64,000 nt of DNA from Planctomycetota bacterium (GTDB lineage: Bacteria > Planctomycetota > UBA11346), in assembly GCA_014193115.1 (NCBI GenBank), contig BJHQ01000001.1, forward strand, positions 124,001 to 188,000. The letters are read 5' to 3'. Within the stretch, counting starts at the first letter, position 1. Every line of letters starts with the position of its first letter. The notes under the pieces were generated by a model, which did no database searches, was not told the DNA's origin, and saw only the letters and a list, made by a program, of their open reading frames with translations. Made by a program: the position numbers and the translations under genes. Positions 10,506-22,012 of the stretch are shown here, piece by piece.

Positions 10506-11009
10506 TCACTTCGCCGTGGTCGGATCCACCGCCCGCTCGACGCCGACCGGAGGCAGATCCTCGCGGGTGGCGCCGTCAGCGGTGGCGGCCAGGCGCAGCG
10601 ACACCCGGAAATAGTGGATTTTGGCGCCATCCTTGGTGTCAGCGGTCATTGTCACGACGCCGCCCAAGCGATAATCGGCACCCTGGGTCGCCACCGCGAT
10701 CTTGTCGCTGGCCGCCAGCCGGGCTGCGATCGCCGCGCCGAGGGCCGCGGTATCGACGTGATCGCCGCTGCGATCCTCGATGTCGCCGAGCACGATCTTG
10801 GCGGCGCGGCCGTTGCGGTCGCGGAACTGGCTGGTCCACGGCTGCGACAGGTAGGCATCCACCAGCTCCTGCGCGACCGCGGTGCTGTCCTTGGCCGACC
10901 AACTGCTCACCGGAGCCGGCGGCGGCGGTGGCGGCGGAGTGCGTCCGCATCCCGGCACCGCCAACGCACTGGCGAAGACAAGGGCGGCGGACAGCAGGAC
11001 ATGACGCAT
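10506..11009 (-). CDS. LpoB-like lipoprotein (putative penicillin-binding protein activator)
   Basis: A 167-aa lipoprotein with signal sequence and lipobox ending LAVPGC (Cys21), then a poly-proline spacer. The globular part resembles LpoB: QELVDAYLSQPWTSQF, then RAAKIVLGDIEDRSGDHVDT. In Enterobacteria LpoB is an outer-membrane lipoprotein that stimulates the peptidoglycan synthase PBP1b; homologues occur more widely and their partners are not always known. GGAG upstream of ATG 11009 supports the start; the longer upstream frame is GC-driven. It is divergent from the Calx-beta operon. Confidence 0.75.
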   Translation of the reverse strand: MRHVLLSAALVFASALAVPGCGRTPPPPPPPAPVSSWSAKDSTAVAQELVDAYLSQPWTSQFRDRNGRAAKIVLGDIEDRSGDHVDTAALGAAIAARLAASDKIAVATQGADYRLGGVVTMTADTKDGAKIHYFRVSLRLAATADGATREDLPPVGVERAVDPTTAK

Positions 11010-11250
11010 GGCGGACTCCGGCGGAGCGCGGTGCACAGCCGCGCCGCGGGCGGATGCTGCAAGGCCAACCGCGCCACGCCAGGGCCGGCAGAGGGTGCTT
11101 GATCCCGTTGCCCAGCCGCTGGCCTCTCGGCAAGTCCGCCAGCCGCGCCGCTGTTGCGGTCGTTGCATCCGCGGAACCCGGATCGCAGCCCGGCGTCCAA
11201 CCAGCCCCATGGATCGAGATTCCCAACCCGGCCATCGTCAGGGTACCAGC

Positions 11251-14200
11251 ATGCGGACGTGGCTGTTCCTGTGGTTGTTGGCGAGCGTCGCGATGTCCGC
11301 CGACCCGGTGGTGTCCTGGTCCGCTACAGCAAGCAGCGTCGCTGAGGGGAACAGCACCACGATCAGTTTAGCTCTTTCAGGAAGCTCCGCCGCTGCGATC
11401 ACGCTGAACATCACCGCCAGCAGTACGTCGGCGACATTGGGCACGGATGCCAATCTCACGGTCAGTTCGCCTGCTGGCGCCACCATCAGCAGTTCGGGCG
11501 ATGCCGTTACGCTGGTGCTTCCGGCGGGAGCGACTTCGGGAACGTTGACCCTGACCGCTGTACGTGATTCCACGGCCTCCGAGTCTGACGAGGACGTACT
11601 GCTGACGTTCGGCACCCCGGGGGTCGGAGCCGGTTACACGCTGGGGACACAGGTGGTCCACAAAGCGACGATCATCGATGTCGTCGATGCAACCTTGCTC
11701 CCTTTGCCTGGCAAAGGCAGTGCGACCGAGGACGCATCTCCTGCCCAGCTCCGATTGACGTTGAATCCATTGTCCGGTGAGGATCGGCTGGTCAATCTGA
11801 CGTTTTCATCAGGAACGGCGACAGCCGTAGACTGGGCCGGTTTCGCGGAATTCACCCTGACCAGACTGACTGCCGGCGAGAATATCGATACATTCACTGG
11901 TTCCGCCACCCACGGCACGGCGACGGGGGCCATCCTGTACCAGAAGATCAACCATGGAATCGGCGTTCCCGCTACCCTTCGCCTCGTCATGGTGGCAAAT
12001 CCGAATGAGGACACCAATATCAATATTAAGGCGGGACCAGCGGCAGAAAAAACGCTGACCTTCAAAACCAACGCCGATACTTCCCAGAACGATGTCGCCA
12101 TTGTCGCGAATCATCCCAGCCAGACGATGGAGAATCTCCGTGCAAAGCTGGAAGCGTTGGCGATCGTTGACGAATTGAATGTGTCGATCAGCGCCATGGG
12201 CAAGGCCACCTCGTTGCCCATCGCGGCAGGTGCCGAGCCCGTCCAATTGATGATCGAAGCCGTTGACGACTCCATCATTGAATCGAACGAAGTTGGGACC
12301 TTCGCCTTGGCCAGCGGAACCGGTTATCTTCCGGTAACCGGCAGCAGTTCGGTGGTCGTGACCTTCGTCAGCGATGACGTGGCATTGCCGGTGGTCACCT
12401 TGGTGCCAGCCGCCGTTCCAGACGCCATCGCCACTGAAGGGGATGCATCAGATACCGCTACCTTTCTCTTGAAACGGGATTCGACTAGCGCCAACCAACT
12501 TAATGTCGCGCTCACTTTCACTGGGACAGCCGCTGACAGTATCGATTTCACCGCGAAAGCGGGCAGCGCTGATGTGACGATTGCCAGTGGATCGGCGACG
12601 GTTTCGATCCTCGCGAACCAGACCGATCTCGTCCTGACCATTACGGCAAGGACGGATGATCTCGACGAGGGCGATGAAACGGTGGTGGTGACCGTGGTTG
12701 CCAACAGTGCCTATACGTTGGGCAGTGCCAAAACCCAAACCACCACGATCAAAGATCTCGGGCCGACGATCACCATCGGACCAGCGTCGGCGAGTGTCAC
12801 CGAAGGTAGCTCCGCGATCGTCACTTTGACGAGCAGCAGCACGCTGGTGGTCAGTAAGACGATAAACCTGACCCTCGGCGGAGTCGCACCGACGTCGCGA
12901 TATGTCTTGAGTGGTGCCAGCGGCAGTGGAACAACCCGAACCATCGCATTTCCATCAGGAGCGAAGACGGTTGACCTAACGTTGACGCCGGATGATGACG
13001 CAGTGGTCGAAGATCCGATGTCCGTGACCCTGACCGTCGTTCCCGGAACCGGGTACACGGTTGGTACATCCAAGGTCGCCACGATCACCATAAACGACAA
13101 CGAACCGACCATCACGTTGTCGCAGACAACAATCGAGATTCTTGAAGGAACCAGTGGCACCATCCAATTGAATCTATCGCCGGCACCAACGTCGTCCGCG
13201 CGAACAATTGCTGCCACCCTCAGCCCGTTGAATCAAATGACGGTGGCCGGCCCCGGCGTTTCTGGCACTGGCGCTCTCACGATCGCGGTTTCGGCGGGAG
13301 TATCCAGTGTTCCGTTGACGTTTTCGGCAACCGACGACACGACGACGGAGTCGGATCAAACGGTATCGCTGGTACTGGCCGCGGGATCTGGATACAAGCT
13401 TGGTTCGGCGTCGACAGCGGCGACCATTACCATTCCCGCTAATGATCCGGTGGTCAATTTGACCAAGACGAAAGATGCAACCGAAGGTAACGATGTCGGC
13501 TCGTTCCGGCTACAGATTGCACCCCTGGTGAAAACTCCGTTCGTGGTCGGGGTGGCGTTCCCAGGCCCTTCCCCGACGAATGGAGTGACCGCCCAGCCGC
13601 CCACCGCGACCTCCGGCGCGGATTGGATCGCATTGACCGGGGTGACCTTGAAACATGTCGATCTCAACCAAGGCATCACGATCACTGGCTCGGCGATCAC
13701 CGGCTCGGCGACCACCAGTCACCACTTGGTGACGACTGCGACTGGCGCCGATCCGGTGTCGGGGATCGCACAGGCTGAACTGATCTGCCTCGTTAACCCA
13801 ACTGCGGGCGAAACCGTTAAGATAAAAGATGCCGATAAAGATGCGATAACCGGCACAACGATTCACGAGGTCATTTTTACTTTCGTGTCGAGCTCAGCCT
13901 CGGCCCCTGCGACAAATGAAGTCGTTATCGTTGACAATCATCCCAAACAGACCATGGAGAATCTGCGGGCGAAGATCGCCGCGAGCGTCCTCCGGTTCGA
14001 CGCCGCGCCATTGGCAGCCCTGCAAATCGCCCAGGGAATTCCCATCCCTGCCAACACCCTCGAATTGCTCATCGATGCCGAGGCCATCGACGATGTTATC
14101 GGCGAAACTGCAGAAACCGCCGGATTGCAGTTGGTCGCTGGATCGCAGTACACCTTGGTGGGAACGAACGTGGTGACCATGGGGATCACCGATAACGAAC

Positions 14201-17019
14201 CTGTCGTCGGTCTGACGGTTTCGGCCACCGCGGCAGCAACCGGTGCAACCGAGGGCGAAAGCGCGCATGCGGCAGTGTTTGATCTGACGTTCACTCCAGT
14301 ACCGCAGCAGGATACCGTGGTGACGCTCGCCTTTGGCAGCAGTAGCACTGCCGCCACAGTCAACACCGATTTTGCTTTGACCGGCAGGACGTCCGCTTCC
14401 GTCGTGAGCTTTAGCGCTAATTTTGCTTCGCTTCAGGTGCCCGCCGGCTCGGCAACGGCCGCCCTGACCGTGATGCCTGTGGACGATACCTTGAAGGAAG
14501 GGGACGAGATTCTGCAAGTATTCTTGGCGACACCACCAACCGGAGCTGGGTACACCCTCGGTTCATCGACCACGGCCGCCATCATCATCCATGACAACGA
14601 ACCGACCTTCACGCTGGCACTGAAGAAAAACAATGCCGCCATTACCGGTCCCATCGACGAAGGCGACACCATTACCGCCATCATATCGGCCGCAGAGGCT
14701 CCTACCAAACCGCTCGTGCTTTCCATGGAATTCACCGGCGACGCAAGCAATCGAAATACCAATGTGTTCACTCTGCCCCAGGCGATTCTGGCTGCCGACC
14801 AAAACGGGCTCCGGAGTACCCTCACAGCATCTTCGACGGCTGCCGATTTGATAGCCTGGAATATCGACGTGGGCTCGACTTCGACCAAGGCGCGTCTTGA
14901 TCTGGTAATGCTCCATCAGCCGAACGATGGCGATGTCGTCAACATTGATGATGGGGTCAGTGCGACGGTAGCTACGCGGACGTTTGTCAGCACCAAGACG
15001 TCCGCCCAGCAAATTCTGATCGGCAGTACGATCGATGCATCTCTGCAAAACCTGATTTCGAGTCTGAGTGATGTGCGATTGGTCCCGAGCGTGGTGCCCG
15101 GTTCCACAAACCCCAATGTGGCCTGGGGAACCAGCCTGCCCTTTCCAAGCGGCAAGACGACGACGGCTTTCACCCTGTATCTCGTCGACGATCTGATCAC
15201 CAACGATCCCGATCCGCGCACCCTGACCGTCAGGATTGCCGATCGGGTCCCGGCGACGTACACACCCGGATTCCCATCCACGGCATCGGTTACGGTCAAG
15301 GATAATGAACCAACGTTGTCACTGTCGATGAGCTCGACCGCGTCGGTGACGGAAGGTGCGACTATTTCGGCGACCATCACCTGTGCTCCTGCACCGAAAA
15401 AGCCGTTTCTGGCACGCCTCGCTTTTACCGGCGTCGATCGCAATTCCGACATCGCCACGCTGCCGATGGCACTGCTGACCGCCGGTTCGTTCGACAGCCG
15501 TCCGTTGCTTCAGGTCATGTCTTCGGGAACGGATGCCATCGCCATCCATCGTCAGCAAACCGGCAGTGCGACTTCCGCCGAAATCGTGGCCTTGGTGGTT
15601 CTACGCCAGCCGACGGATAGGGAAACCTGGACGATCAACGATGGCATGGGCACCAATGCGGTGTTCCGATTCTATCAAACCGACCCCGGCACTGACGCTG
15701 ATCAGATTCAGGTTCCGATCGGAACCACGATCGCTGCAACACTGACCTCTGTGATGAGTAAAATTCCGAGCACCCTATCGCTGACCCCTGGAGCGGTGCA
15801 GTGGACCAGCGATCTGCCCCTCGCCGCCAGTAGCACTTTCACGATCAAGGTCGTGGATGACCTGGAGGTCGAAAACACTGAAACACTCACGGTGGAAATC
15901 AAACCCGATCCGGCCTATCGCCTTGGGATCGTCGCCAGCGACAGCGTCGATATCCTCGATAATGAACCAACCGTTCAGATCACAGCCCTGAAGGCTCTGA
16001 CCGCCGAAGGCTACGTCGTTAATCAAGCCTGGCATTTGGCCTTCCTTCCCAAACCGACCCAGGATATCGTGGTAGGACTGACTCTTTCCGGAAGCGCCAC
16101 GCGAGCGGGCACTGGCCGCGACATCGCGCTGCTGTCCCAGATCGACCTTCAACAGAAAGACATCGGCGCAGCCGGAAATGTTCAGATCACCGTCGAGGGC
16201 GATCCGGAGCACACAATTTTGGTCCAGGGATTCAGCGGCGGAAGCAGCCTCACACCTGCAACCGGTCGGATCATCCTGGCCCGCAATCCGGCGGATACCG
16301 CTGTCATTTCTCTCGGCGATAAGCGTTTCGCATTCAAAAAAATAACCGGGACTGACGTGGTGGTAGTGCCCATATCCCCATCACCCGAAGATACTGCAAT
16401 CGATCTCATGGCGAAGATCAATGCTCACCTGGCGACCATCATGACTGCAACCGGTCCGGGTATCGCCCCATCGTTGCCGATCCGCGCCTATACGCAGTCC
16501 ATCGACCTGGCGATCACGGCGTTCACCGACACGGTTGATGAACCGAACGGAGAGACGGTGACCATCACCATCGCCTCCGGTACGAGCTACCGGGTCGCGA
16601 ATGCTCCCGGCGACCACGCCACGGTGCGGATCTTTGATCCGTTGGCGACCTATGCCATCACCAGCGAACCCGCCAATCCGGTAGTCCGTGCCGGCGAAAT
16701 CTGGTCGACCACCATCCGCGCCGAACCGATTGGCCCTGGTCCGCGAGCGACGGAAGCCGACGGGAAAATATTCACGGTTGGGAGTATCAACGTGGTCGAT
16801 TGGATTGTATCCTACGATCCCGTGGTTGGTGCCAATGGAGTGATCACCATGGGACTGGAAGCCCGGCCGACGTCCGGAACCGTTGGTCACCACCCCATCA
16901 ACGTGGAAGTGATACTGCTCGATTCCACTAGAGAAGTGATCTTCCAAACCATGCACCAGTATTTGATGTTGGTGGTGCCGCCGCCAACACCTGCACCAGC
17001 CGGGGAGGGCAAGGGATGA
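11251..17019 (+). CDS. Giant secreted Calx-beta repeat protein
   Basis: A 1,922-aa exported protein with signal peptide MRTWLFLWLLASVAMSADP. I count about ten Calx-beta-like domains, each ending with an acidic run, a GYxLG-type strand and a boundary such as ITINDNEPTI, IIIHDNEPTF or VTVKDNEPTL. Such folds bind calcium and occur in large adhesins. Five domains (about 115-150 aa) are plain. The other five (about 220-250 aa) carry an inserted module of about 90 aa ending in patterns such as TMENLRAKI or LMAKINA (near nt 11881-12190, 13680-13990, 14820-15070, 15520-15770 and 16180-16435). Base composition is lower in GC than in neighbouring genes. The last ~130 residues are not Calx-beta. It overlaps the next gene by 4 bp. 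A role as surface adhesin or matrix protein is inferred. Confidence 0.88.
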   Translation: MRTWLFLWLLASVAMSADPVVSWSATASSVAEGNSTTISLALSGSSAAAITLNITASSTSATLGTDANLTVSSPAGATISSSGDAVTLVLPAGATSGTLTLTAVRDSTASESDEDVLLTFGTPGVGAGYTLGTQVVHKATIIDVVDATLLPLPGKGSATEDASPAQLRLTLNPLSGEDRLVNLTFSSGTATAVDWAGFAEFTLTRLTAGENIDTFTGSATHGTATGAILYQKINHGIGVPATLRLVMVANPNEDTNINIKAGPAAEKTLTFKTNADTSQNDVAIVANHPSQTMENLRAKLEALAIVDELNVSISAMGKATSLPIAAGAEPVQLMIEAVDDSIIESNEVGTFALASGTGYLPVTGSSSVVVTFVSDDVALPVVTLVPAAVPDAIATEGDASDTATFLLKRDSTSANQLNVALTFTGTAADSIDFTAKAGSADVTIASGSATVSILANQTDLVLTITARTDDLDEGDETVVVTVVANSAYTLGSAKTQTTTIKDLGPTITIGPASASVTEGSSAIVTLTSSSTLVVSKTINLTLGGVAPTSRYVLSGASGSGTTRTIAFPSGAKTVDLTLTPDDDAVVEDPMSVTLTVVPGTGYTVGTSKVATITINDNEPTITLSQTTIEILEGTSGTIQLNLSPAPTSSARTIAATLSPLNQMTVAGPGVSGTGALTIAVSAGVSSVPLTFSATDDTTTESDQTVSLVLAAGSGYKLGSASTAATITIPANDPVVNLTKTKDATEGNDVGSFRLQIAPLVKTPFVVGVAFPGPSPTNGVTAQPPTATSGADWIALTGVTLKHVDLNQGITITGSAITGSATTSHHLVTTATGADPVSGIAQAELICLVNPTAGETVKIKDADKDAITGTTIHEVIFTFVSSSASAPATNEVVIVDNHPKQTMENLRAKIAASVLRFDAAPLAALQIAQGIPIPANTLELLIDAEAIDDVIGETAETAGLQLVAGSQYTLVGTNVVTMGITDNEPVVGLTVSATAAATGATEGESAHAAVFDLTFTPVPQQDTVVTLAFGSSSTAATVNTDFALTGRTSASVVSFSANFASLQVPAGSATAALTVMPVDDTLKEGDEILQVFLATPPTGAGYTLGSSTTAAIIIHDNEPTFTLALKKNNAAITGPIDEGDTITAIISAAEAPTKPLVLSMEFTGDASNRNTNVFTLPQAILAADQNGLRSTLTASSTAADLIAWNIDVGSTSTKARLDLVMLHQPNDGDVVNIDDGVSATVATRTFVSTKTSAQQILIGSTIDASLQNLISSLSDVRLVPSVVPGSTNPNVAWGTSLPFPSGKTTTAFTLYLVDDLITNDPDPRTLTVRIADRVPATYTPGFPSTASVTVKDNEPTLSLSMSSTASVTEGATISATITCAPAPKKPFLARLAFTGVDRNSDIATLPMALLTAGSFDSRPLLQVMSSGTDAIAIHRQQTGSATSAEIVALVVLRQPTDRETWTINDGMGTNAVFRFYQTDPGTDADQIQVPIGTTIAATLTSVMSKIPSTLSLTPGAVQWTSDLPLAASSTFTIKVVDDLEVENTETLTVEIKPDPAYRLGIVASDSVDILDNEPTVQITALKALTAEGYVVNQAWHLAFLPKPTQDIVVGLTLSGSATRAGTGRDIALLSQIDLQQKDIGAAGNVQITVEGDPEHTILVQGFSGGSSLTPATGRIILARNPADTAVISLGDKRFAFKKITGTDVVVVPISPSPEDTAIDLMAKINAHLATIMTATGPGIAPSLPIRAYTQSIDLAITAFTDTVDEPNGETVTITIASGTSYRVANAPGDHATVRIFDPLATYAITSEPANPVVRAGEIWSTTIRAEPIGPGPRATEADGKIFTVGSINVVDWIVSYDPVVGANGVITMGLEARPTSGTVGHHPINVEVILLDSTREVIFQTMHQYLMLVVPPPTPAPAGEGKG

Positions 17020-17942
17020 TACGCCTGCAATGCATCTTGGCTGCGTTGGCTCTGGCTGGTGGTCTGCTTTCGTGCAAAGGCGGATCATCCGGCGATTTCC
17101 CGCATCCGGTTCCGCCTCCACCTCCACCGGTCGTGTCTCTTTGGAGCGTGAATCTGAGCACGGGGGAACCGACCGCATCCCCGCCAAGCCCAGTCGGAGC
17201 TGCACATGGCGGCTCGCAGTGCTATTTCCGGCGGGTGGCGCCGACCGCCACGGTGGTGTCCGGCGCCGATGCGATCACCGAAAATGGGACGGCGTCTTCA
17301 TCAGCGGTGACACCGTTGGTGTCGCCGGCTCCCTTCACCATCGGAATGGTCGAGGTGACCCAAGGACAATGGTCGGCGTTGGTTGCCGGTTCGGGTCTGT
17401 CCGGCCCGTTGACCCCTTGGACGGGCGTTTCGATGCTTCCCTCAGGAACGTTGTTCAGCACCGCCACAGACCTCGACAAGCCCGCGTACAACCTTTCAGG
17501 CGACCAGATTCAAACCGTGCTGACCGCCTGGAATGGACGCAATACGGCGGCGCGTCTACGGCTGCCGACCAGCCAGGAGTGGGAGATCGCTTGCCGCAAC
17601 GGTGCCACCAGCGGCGCGCGATTCGGCTGGGGCGAGACCACGAATGACACGGTGGTCGGCACGTTCGCCCGGGTCCGTCTGAAATCGATTGATGACGCTA
17701 CGGCCAATGCCGGACCCGATGCGGTGGCTGGGCGGTTGGCCAATGACTTCGGCCTGCACGACCTGCACGGCAATGTCTGGGAATGGGTGAGCGATGGCGG
17801 CGGCACCGGAGCATCGCCCTGCCTGCGCGGTGGATCGTGGTTCGATCAGGTCGAGCGCGCCGCCACCGGCAACCGTTTGGACCTGCCCGCCAATGTTCCT
17901 TACGCCCTGGCCGGGTTCCGGCTGGTGCTGGAGATCAAGTAA
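17016..17942 (+). CDS. FGE-sulfatase (SUMF1)-like lipoprotein
   Basis: A 308-aa lipoprotein (lipobox LLSC, Cys20) with a proline-rich spacer, then a formylglycine-generating-enzyme-like domain. Hallmarks are FTIGMVEVTQGQW, RLPTSQEWEIACR, LHDLHGNVWEWVSD, LRGGSWFD and AGFRLV. The catalytic Cys pair of true formylglycine-generating enzymes is absent around RGGSWF, so this is probably a non-enzymatic C-type-lectin-fold member, a frequent use of the family in PVC bacteria. Its ATG overlaps the stop of the Calx-beta gene (ATGA), and the next gene starts on its own stop codon, so the three are translationally coupled and probably work together at the cell surface. Confidence 0.88.
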   Translation: MIRLQCILAALALAGGLLSCKGGSSGDFPHPVPPPPPPVVSLWSVNLSTGEPTASPPSPVGAAHGGSQCYFRRVAPTATVVSGADAITENGTASSSAVTPLVSPAPFTIGMVEVTQGQWSALVAGSGLSGPLTPWTGVSMLPSGTLFSTATDLDKPAYNLSGDQIQTVLTAWNGRNTAARLRLPTSQEWEIACRNGATSGARFGWGETTNDTVVGTFARVRLKSIDDATANAGPDAVAGRLANDFGLHDLHGNVWEWVSDGGGTGASPCLRGGSWFDQVERAATGNRLDLPANVPYALAGFRLVLEIK

Positions 17943-18691
17943 TGCCTGTGCGTTCCATACTTTTTCGTCCGGTGGGTTCGCTGCTGGCCTGCTTTGTCGG
18001 CTTGGCCGTCGGCGGCGAATCACCCAATCGTCTGCATGATGGCTGGCTGATCGACTATGACGCCCGAGTGGTGGTGGGTCTGGCGACGGCAGTGGACGGC
18101 GCGGATGTGCGCGGTCTGCCAGCGACTGCCGGAGCCTCGGCCGATCAGCGGCTGGACGCGAAATGGTTGGCCGGGCCGCATCTCGGACTGCGCGTGGATC
18201 GGATCGGCCTCAAGCTCGGCAAGTGGGGTTGGCTGGTCGGGGTCGAGGGTGCCTATGACCGGCATCTCGGCACCGTGGACAGCGTGCGCAGCACGGGTGC
18301 CGGCAACACCGGCCCGGCCTATGCCAGCGGCGGCCAGTTGCAGCTTGATGCTGCGTCGGTGGTGGTCCATGTCGGTCCGGTGCTGCGGGTGGACGACGAT
18401 GATGATCTGCTGCGTGTTTTCCCGCGGCTGCTCCAGTTTGAGCTTACCGGGCATCTCGGCGGCGGCGGCGCCCGGGGCCGGATTGCTGGTGGTCCGTGGT
18501 CGTCGTGGGGATGGTATGGCACCTATGGCGCCGAACTCGCCGGGCATGTCCATCTGGGCGATGGCCTCACTGCCGGCCTGGCCGTGGGCTATTCCGAATC
18601 GACGGTGGATCTGCGCTTCGCCAACACCCGCAACGGTACCTGGAGCGCCAGCGGCCTGACCGCGACGTTGCAGATCGGGCAGCGGTTCTGA
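17942..18691 (+). CDS. Outer-membrane beta-barrel-like protein
   Basis: 249 aa with an N-terminal signal sequence (MPVRSILFRPVGSLLACFVG) and then alternating hydrophobic/polar strands rich in Gly, Tyr and Trp. Examples are WGWLVGVEGAYDRHL, SSWGWYGTYGAELAGHVHLG and GLTAGLAVGYSESTVDLRF; it ends in an aromatic residue (IGQRF), as outer-membrane barrels do. No specific family is recognised. The ATG shares one base with the stop of the FGE-like gene, so it is the third cistron of the Calx-beta operon. Anchoring or export of the Calx-beta protein is a reasonable guess from context only. Confidence 0.75.
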   Translation: MPVRSILFRPVGSLLACFVGLAVGGESPNRLHDGWLIDYDARVVVGLATAVDGADVRGLPATAGASADQRLDAKWLAGPHLGLRVDRIGLKLGKWGWLVGVEGAYDRHLGTVDSVRSTGAGNTGPAYASGGQLQLDAASVVVHVGPVLRVDDDDDLLRVFPRLLQFELTGHLGGGGARGRIAGGPWSSWGWYGTYGAELAGHVHLGDGLTAGLAVGYSESTVDLRFANTRNGTWSASGLTATLQIGQRF

Positions 18692-18776
18692 TCCGACGCT
18701 GATTGCGCAAAGGACGGCGCAGCCGCTTGCCTCTCTGGCGTGGCGGCACCGTGTTTGTGCCGTTATTCTGCGGCAG

Positions 18777-19439
18777 ATGTCAGCCGATCCTGCTGTCGTG
18801 GCCGCCGCCCTGGACCGTCACTGGCCGGATGCCTCGTGCGAGCTGTTCGCCCGGGATGCGTGGGAGCTGCTGGTCGCTGCGATCCTGTCGGCCCGGGCTA
18901 CCGATACCCAGGTCAACAAGGTCATGGCGGTGCTCAACGAGCGCCTGGTCGGGCCAGCTGCGTACGCCGTGTTGGCGCCGCGAGAGCTGGTCAAACCGCT
19001 GCGTTCGCTGCCGCTCTATCCGCAGAAGGCGCGGGCCGTGGTCGAGGCGGCGCGGGCGGTGCTGCGCCGGCACAATGGCCAGGTACCGCGGCAGCGGGCG
19101 GCCTTGGCGACGCTGCCAGGCGTCGGCCCGAAGACAGCCGCGGTGGTGGTCGGCAATGCCTTTGCGGTGCCCGCCATCGCCGCCGACACCCACGTGATGC
19201 GACTCTCCCATCGCCTGGGCTGGGCAAACCGGGAACATCCCCGCGAGGCCGAAACGGCCTTGGTCGACCGCTTTCCGCCCGAGCGTTGGGTGAAGCTGTG
19301 CCATCAGCTGATCCGCTGCGGCCGCGAATTTTGCCGGCGACAAAACCCTCGGTGTGCGGGATGCCCGTTGGCTCTGACTTGTCCGAGGCAAGGGCTTCAG
19401 CGTGCGGGTAGTATTCCAACGTCGACCGTGCCGAGTTGA
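18777..19439 (+). CDS. nth: Endonuclease III
   Basis: A 220-aa base-excision-repair glycosylase/AP lyase that removes oxidised pyrimidines. The helix-hairpin-helix is LPGVGPKTAAVV with catalytic Lys119, and catalytic Asp137 is in ADTHVMRL. The [4Fe-4S] cluster ligands are intact as C186-x6-C193-x2-C196-x5-C202. The usual LSAQTTD motif reads LSARATD. Length is normal for Nth. The gene is 85 bp after the Calx-beta operon and is followed by a 20-bp palindrome (AGGCGAACT, GG, AGTTCGCCT at 19495-19514) and the groES terminator from the other strand. Confidence 0.95.
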   Translation: MSADPAVVAAALDRHWPDASCELFARDAWELLVAAILSARATDTQVNKVMAVLNERLVGPAAYAVLAPRELVKPLRSLPLYPQKARAVVEAARAVLRRHNGQVPRQRAALATLPGVGPKTAAVVVGNAFAVPAIAADTHVMRLSHRLGWANREHPREAETALVDRFPPERWVKLCHQLIRCGREFCRRQNPRCAGCPLALTCPRQGLQRAGSIPTSTVPS

Positions 19440-19555
19440 TCATCCGACGTGGATCAGCCGACCGCACTCGCTATCGAGCTTCCCCGCTGCGCGGAGGCGA
19501 ACTGGAGTTCGCCTCTCCCAGGGCTCGGCAGCCCGGATGGTTCCTGAGGATCAAC

Positions 19556-19594
19556 GAAAAAGCCACCGATCGGAGCGAACTCCGACCGGTGGCT
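19556..19594 (-). terminator. Rho-independent terminator after groES
   Basis: A near-perfect long stem (GCCACCG-TCGGAG paired with CTCCGA-CGGTGGC, loop TTCG on the minus strand) is followed by a run of five T on the minus strand. It lies 17 bp past the groES stop and would end the receiver-dnaK-groES transcript. Confidence 0.85.
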
Positions 19595-19611
19595 CAACCG
19601 GCTGAAAAAAA

Positions 19612-19908
19612 TCAGGCGATGACGGCGAGAATGTCGGACTCTTCCATCACCACGTAATCTTCGCCGCCGACTTTGACTTCGGTGCCGGCATAGCTGCTGA
19701 ACAGCACGCGGTCGCCGGATTGGACCTGCATCGCCTGGCGCTTGCCGTCTTCCAGCATTTTGCCATTACCGACGGCCAGGACCTTGCCTTCCTTGGGCTT
19801 CTCTTTTCCCTTCTCGGGGATGATGATGCCGCCCTTGGAGACGTCAGCAGCGGAGGAACGCTGCACGATGACGTGGCTGCCGATGGGTTTGAGGTTGGAC
19901 TTGGCCAT
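19612..19908 (-). CDS. groES: Co-chaperonin GroES
   Basis: A 98-aa GroES, the lid of the GroEL folding chamber in the cytoplasm. Features are LKPIGSHVIVQR at the N-terminus, the mobile-loop region KGGIIIPEKGKEKPKEG, and GDRVLFSSYAGTEVKVGGEDYVVMEESDILAVI at the C-terminus (here split as GDRVLFSSYAGTEV and the ESDILAVI end). AGGAG stands 8 bp before the ATG. No groEL follows; the gene is instead last in an operon with dnaK, so GroEL must be encoded elsewhere. The 132-bp gap to dnaK contains a strong hairpin. Confidence 0.95.
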   Translation of the reverse strand: MAKSNLKPIGSHVIVQRSSAADVSKGGIIIPEKGKEKPKEGKVLAVGNGKMLEDGKRQAMQVQSGDRVLFSSYAGTEVKVGGEDYVVMEESDILAVIA

Positions 19909-19978
19909 GGTGGGGAACTCCTGGTGGAGGTGGTGGACGATGGAGAATAGGGGGGACCGGGGAGGGCTGGAGCCCGCA

Positions 19979-20012
19979 GGCACGGGGGACAATGGCGTAG
20001 CCATCCCGTGCC
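19979..20012 (-). promoter_or_regulatory. Stem-loop between dnaK and groES
   Basis: GGCACGGG (19979-19986) pairs with CCCGTGCC (20005-20012), and inside it ATGGC pairs with GCCAT around a GTA loop. There is no T-run, so it is not a classical terminator. It may set the relative stability or level of dnaK and groES messages; function is inferred. Confidence 0.5.
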
Positions 20013-20040
20013 GGAGGAGCGCAGCCCCCCGTGAAAAAAG

Positions 20041-21972
<1,932 letters not shown>

Positions 21973-22012
21973 ACGTGGTGCCTTTCAGGTGTGATGATTT
22001 GGAGCAGGTTGA

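Noticed and set aside
16928-17205. Frames opposite the Calx-beta and FGE-like genes
   Set aside because: They are short, low-complexity and conflict with a well-supported coupled operon.
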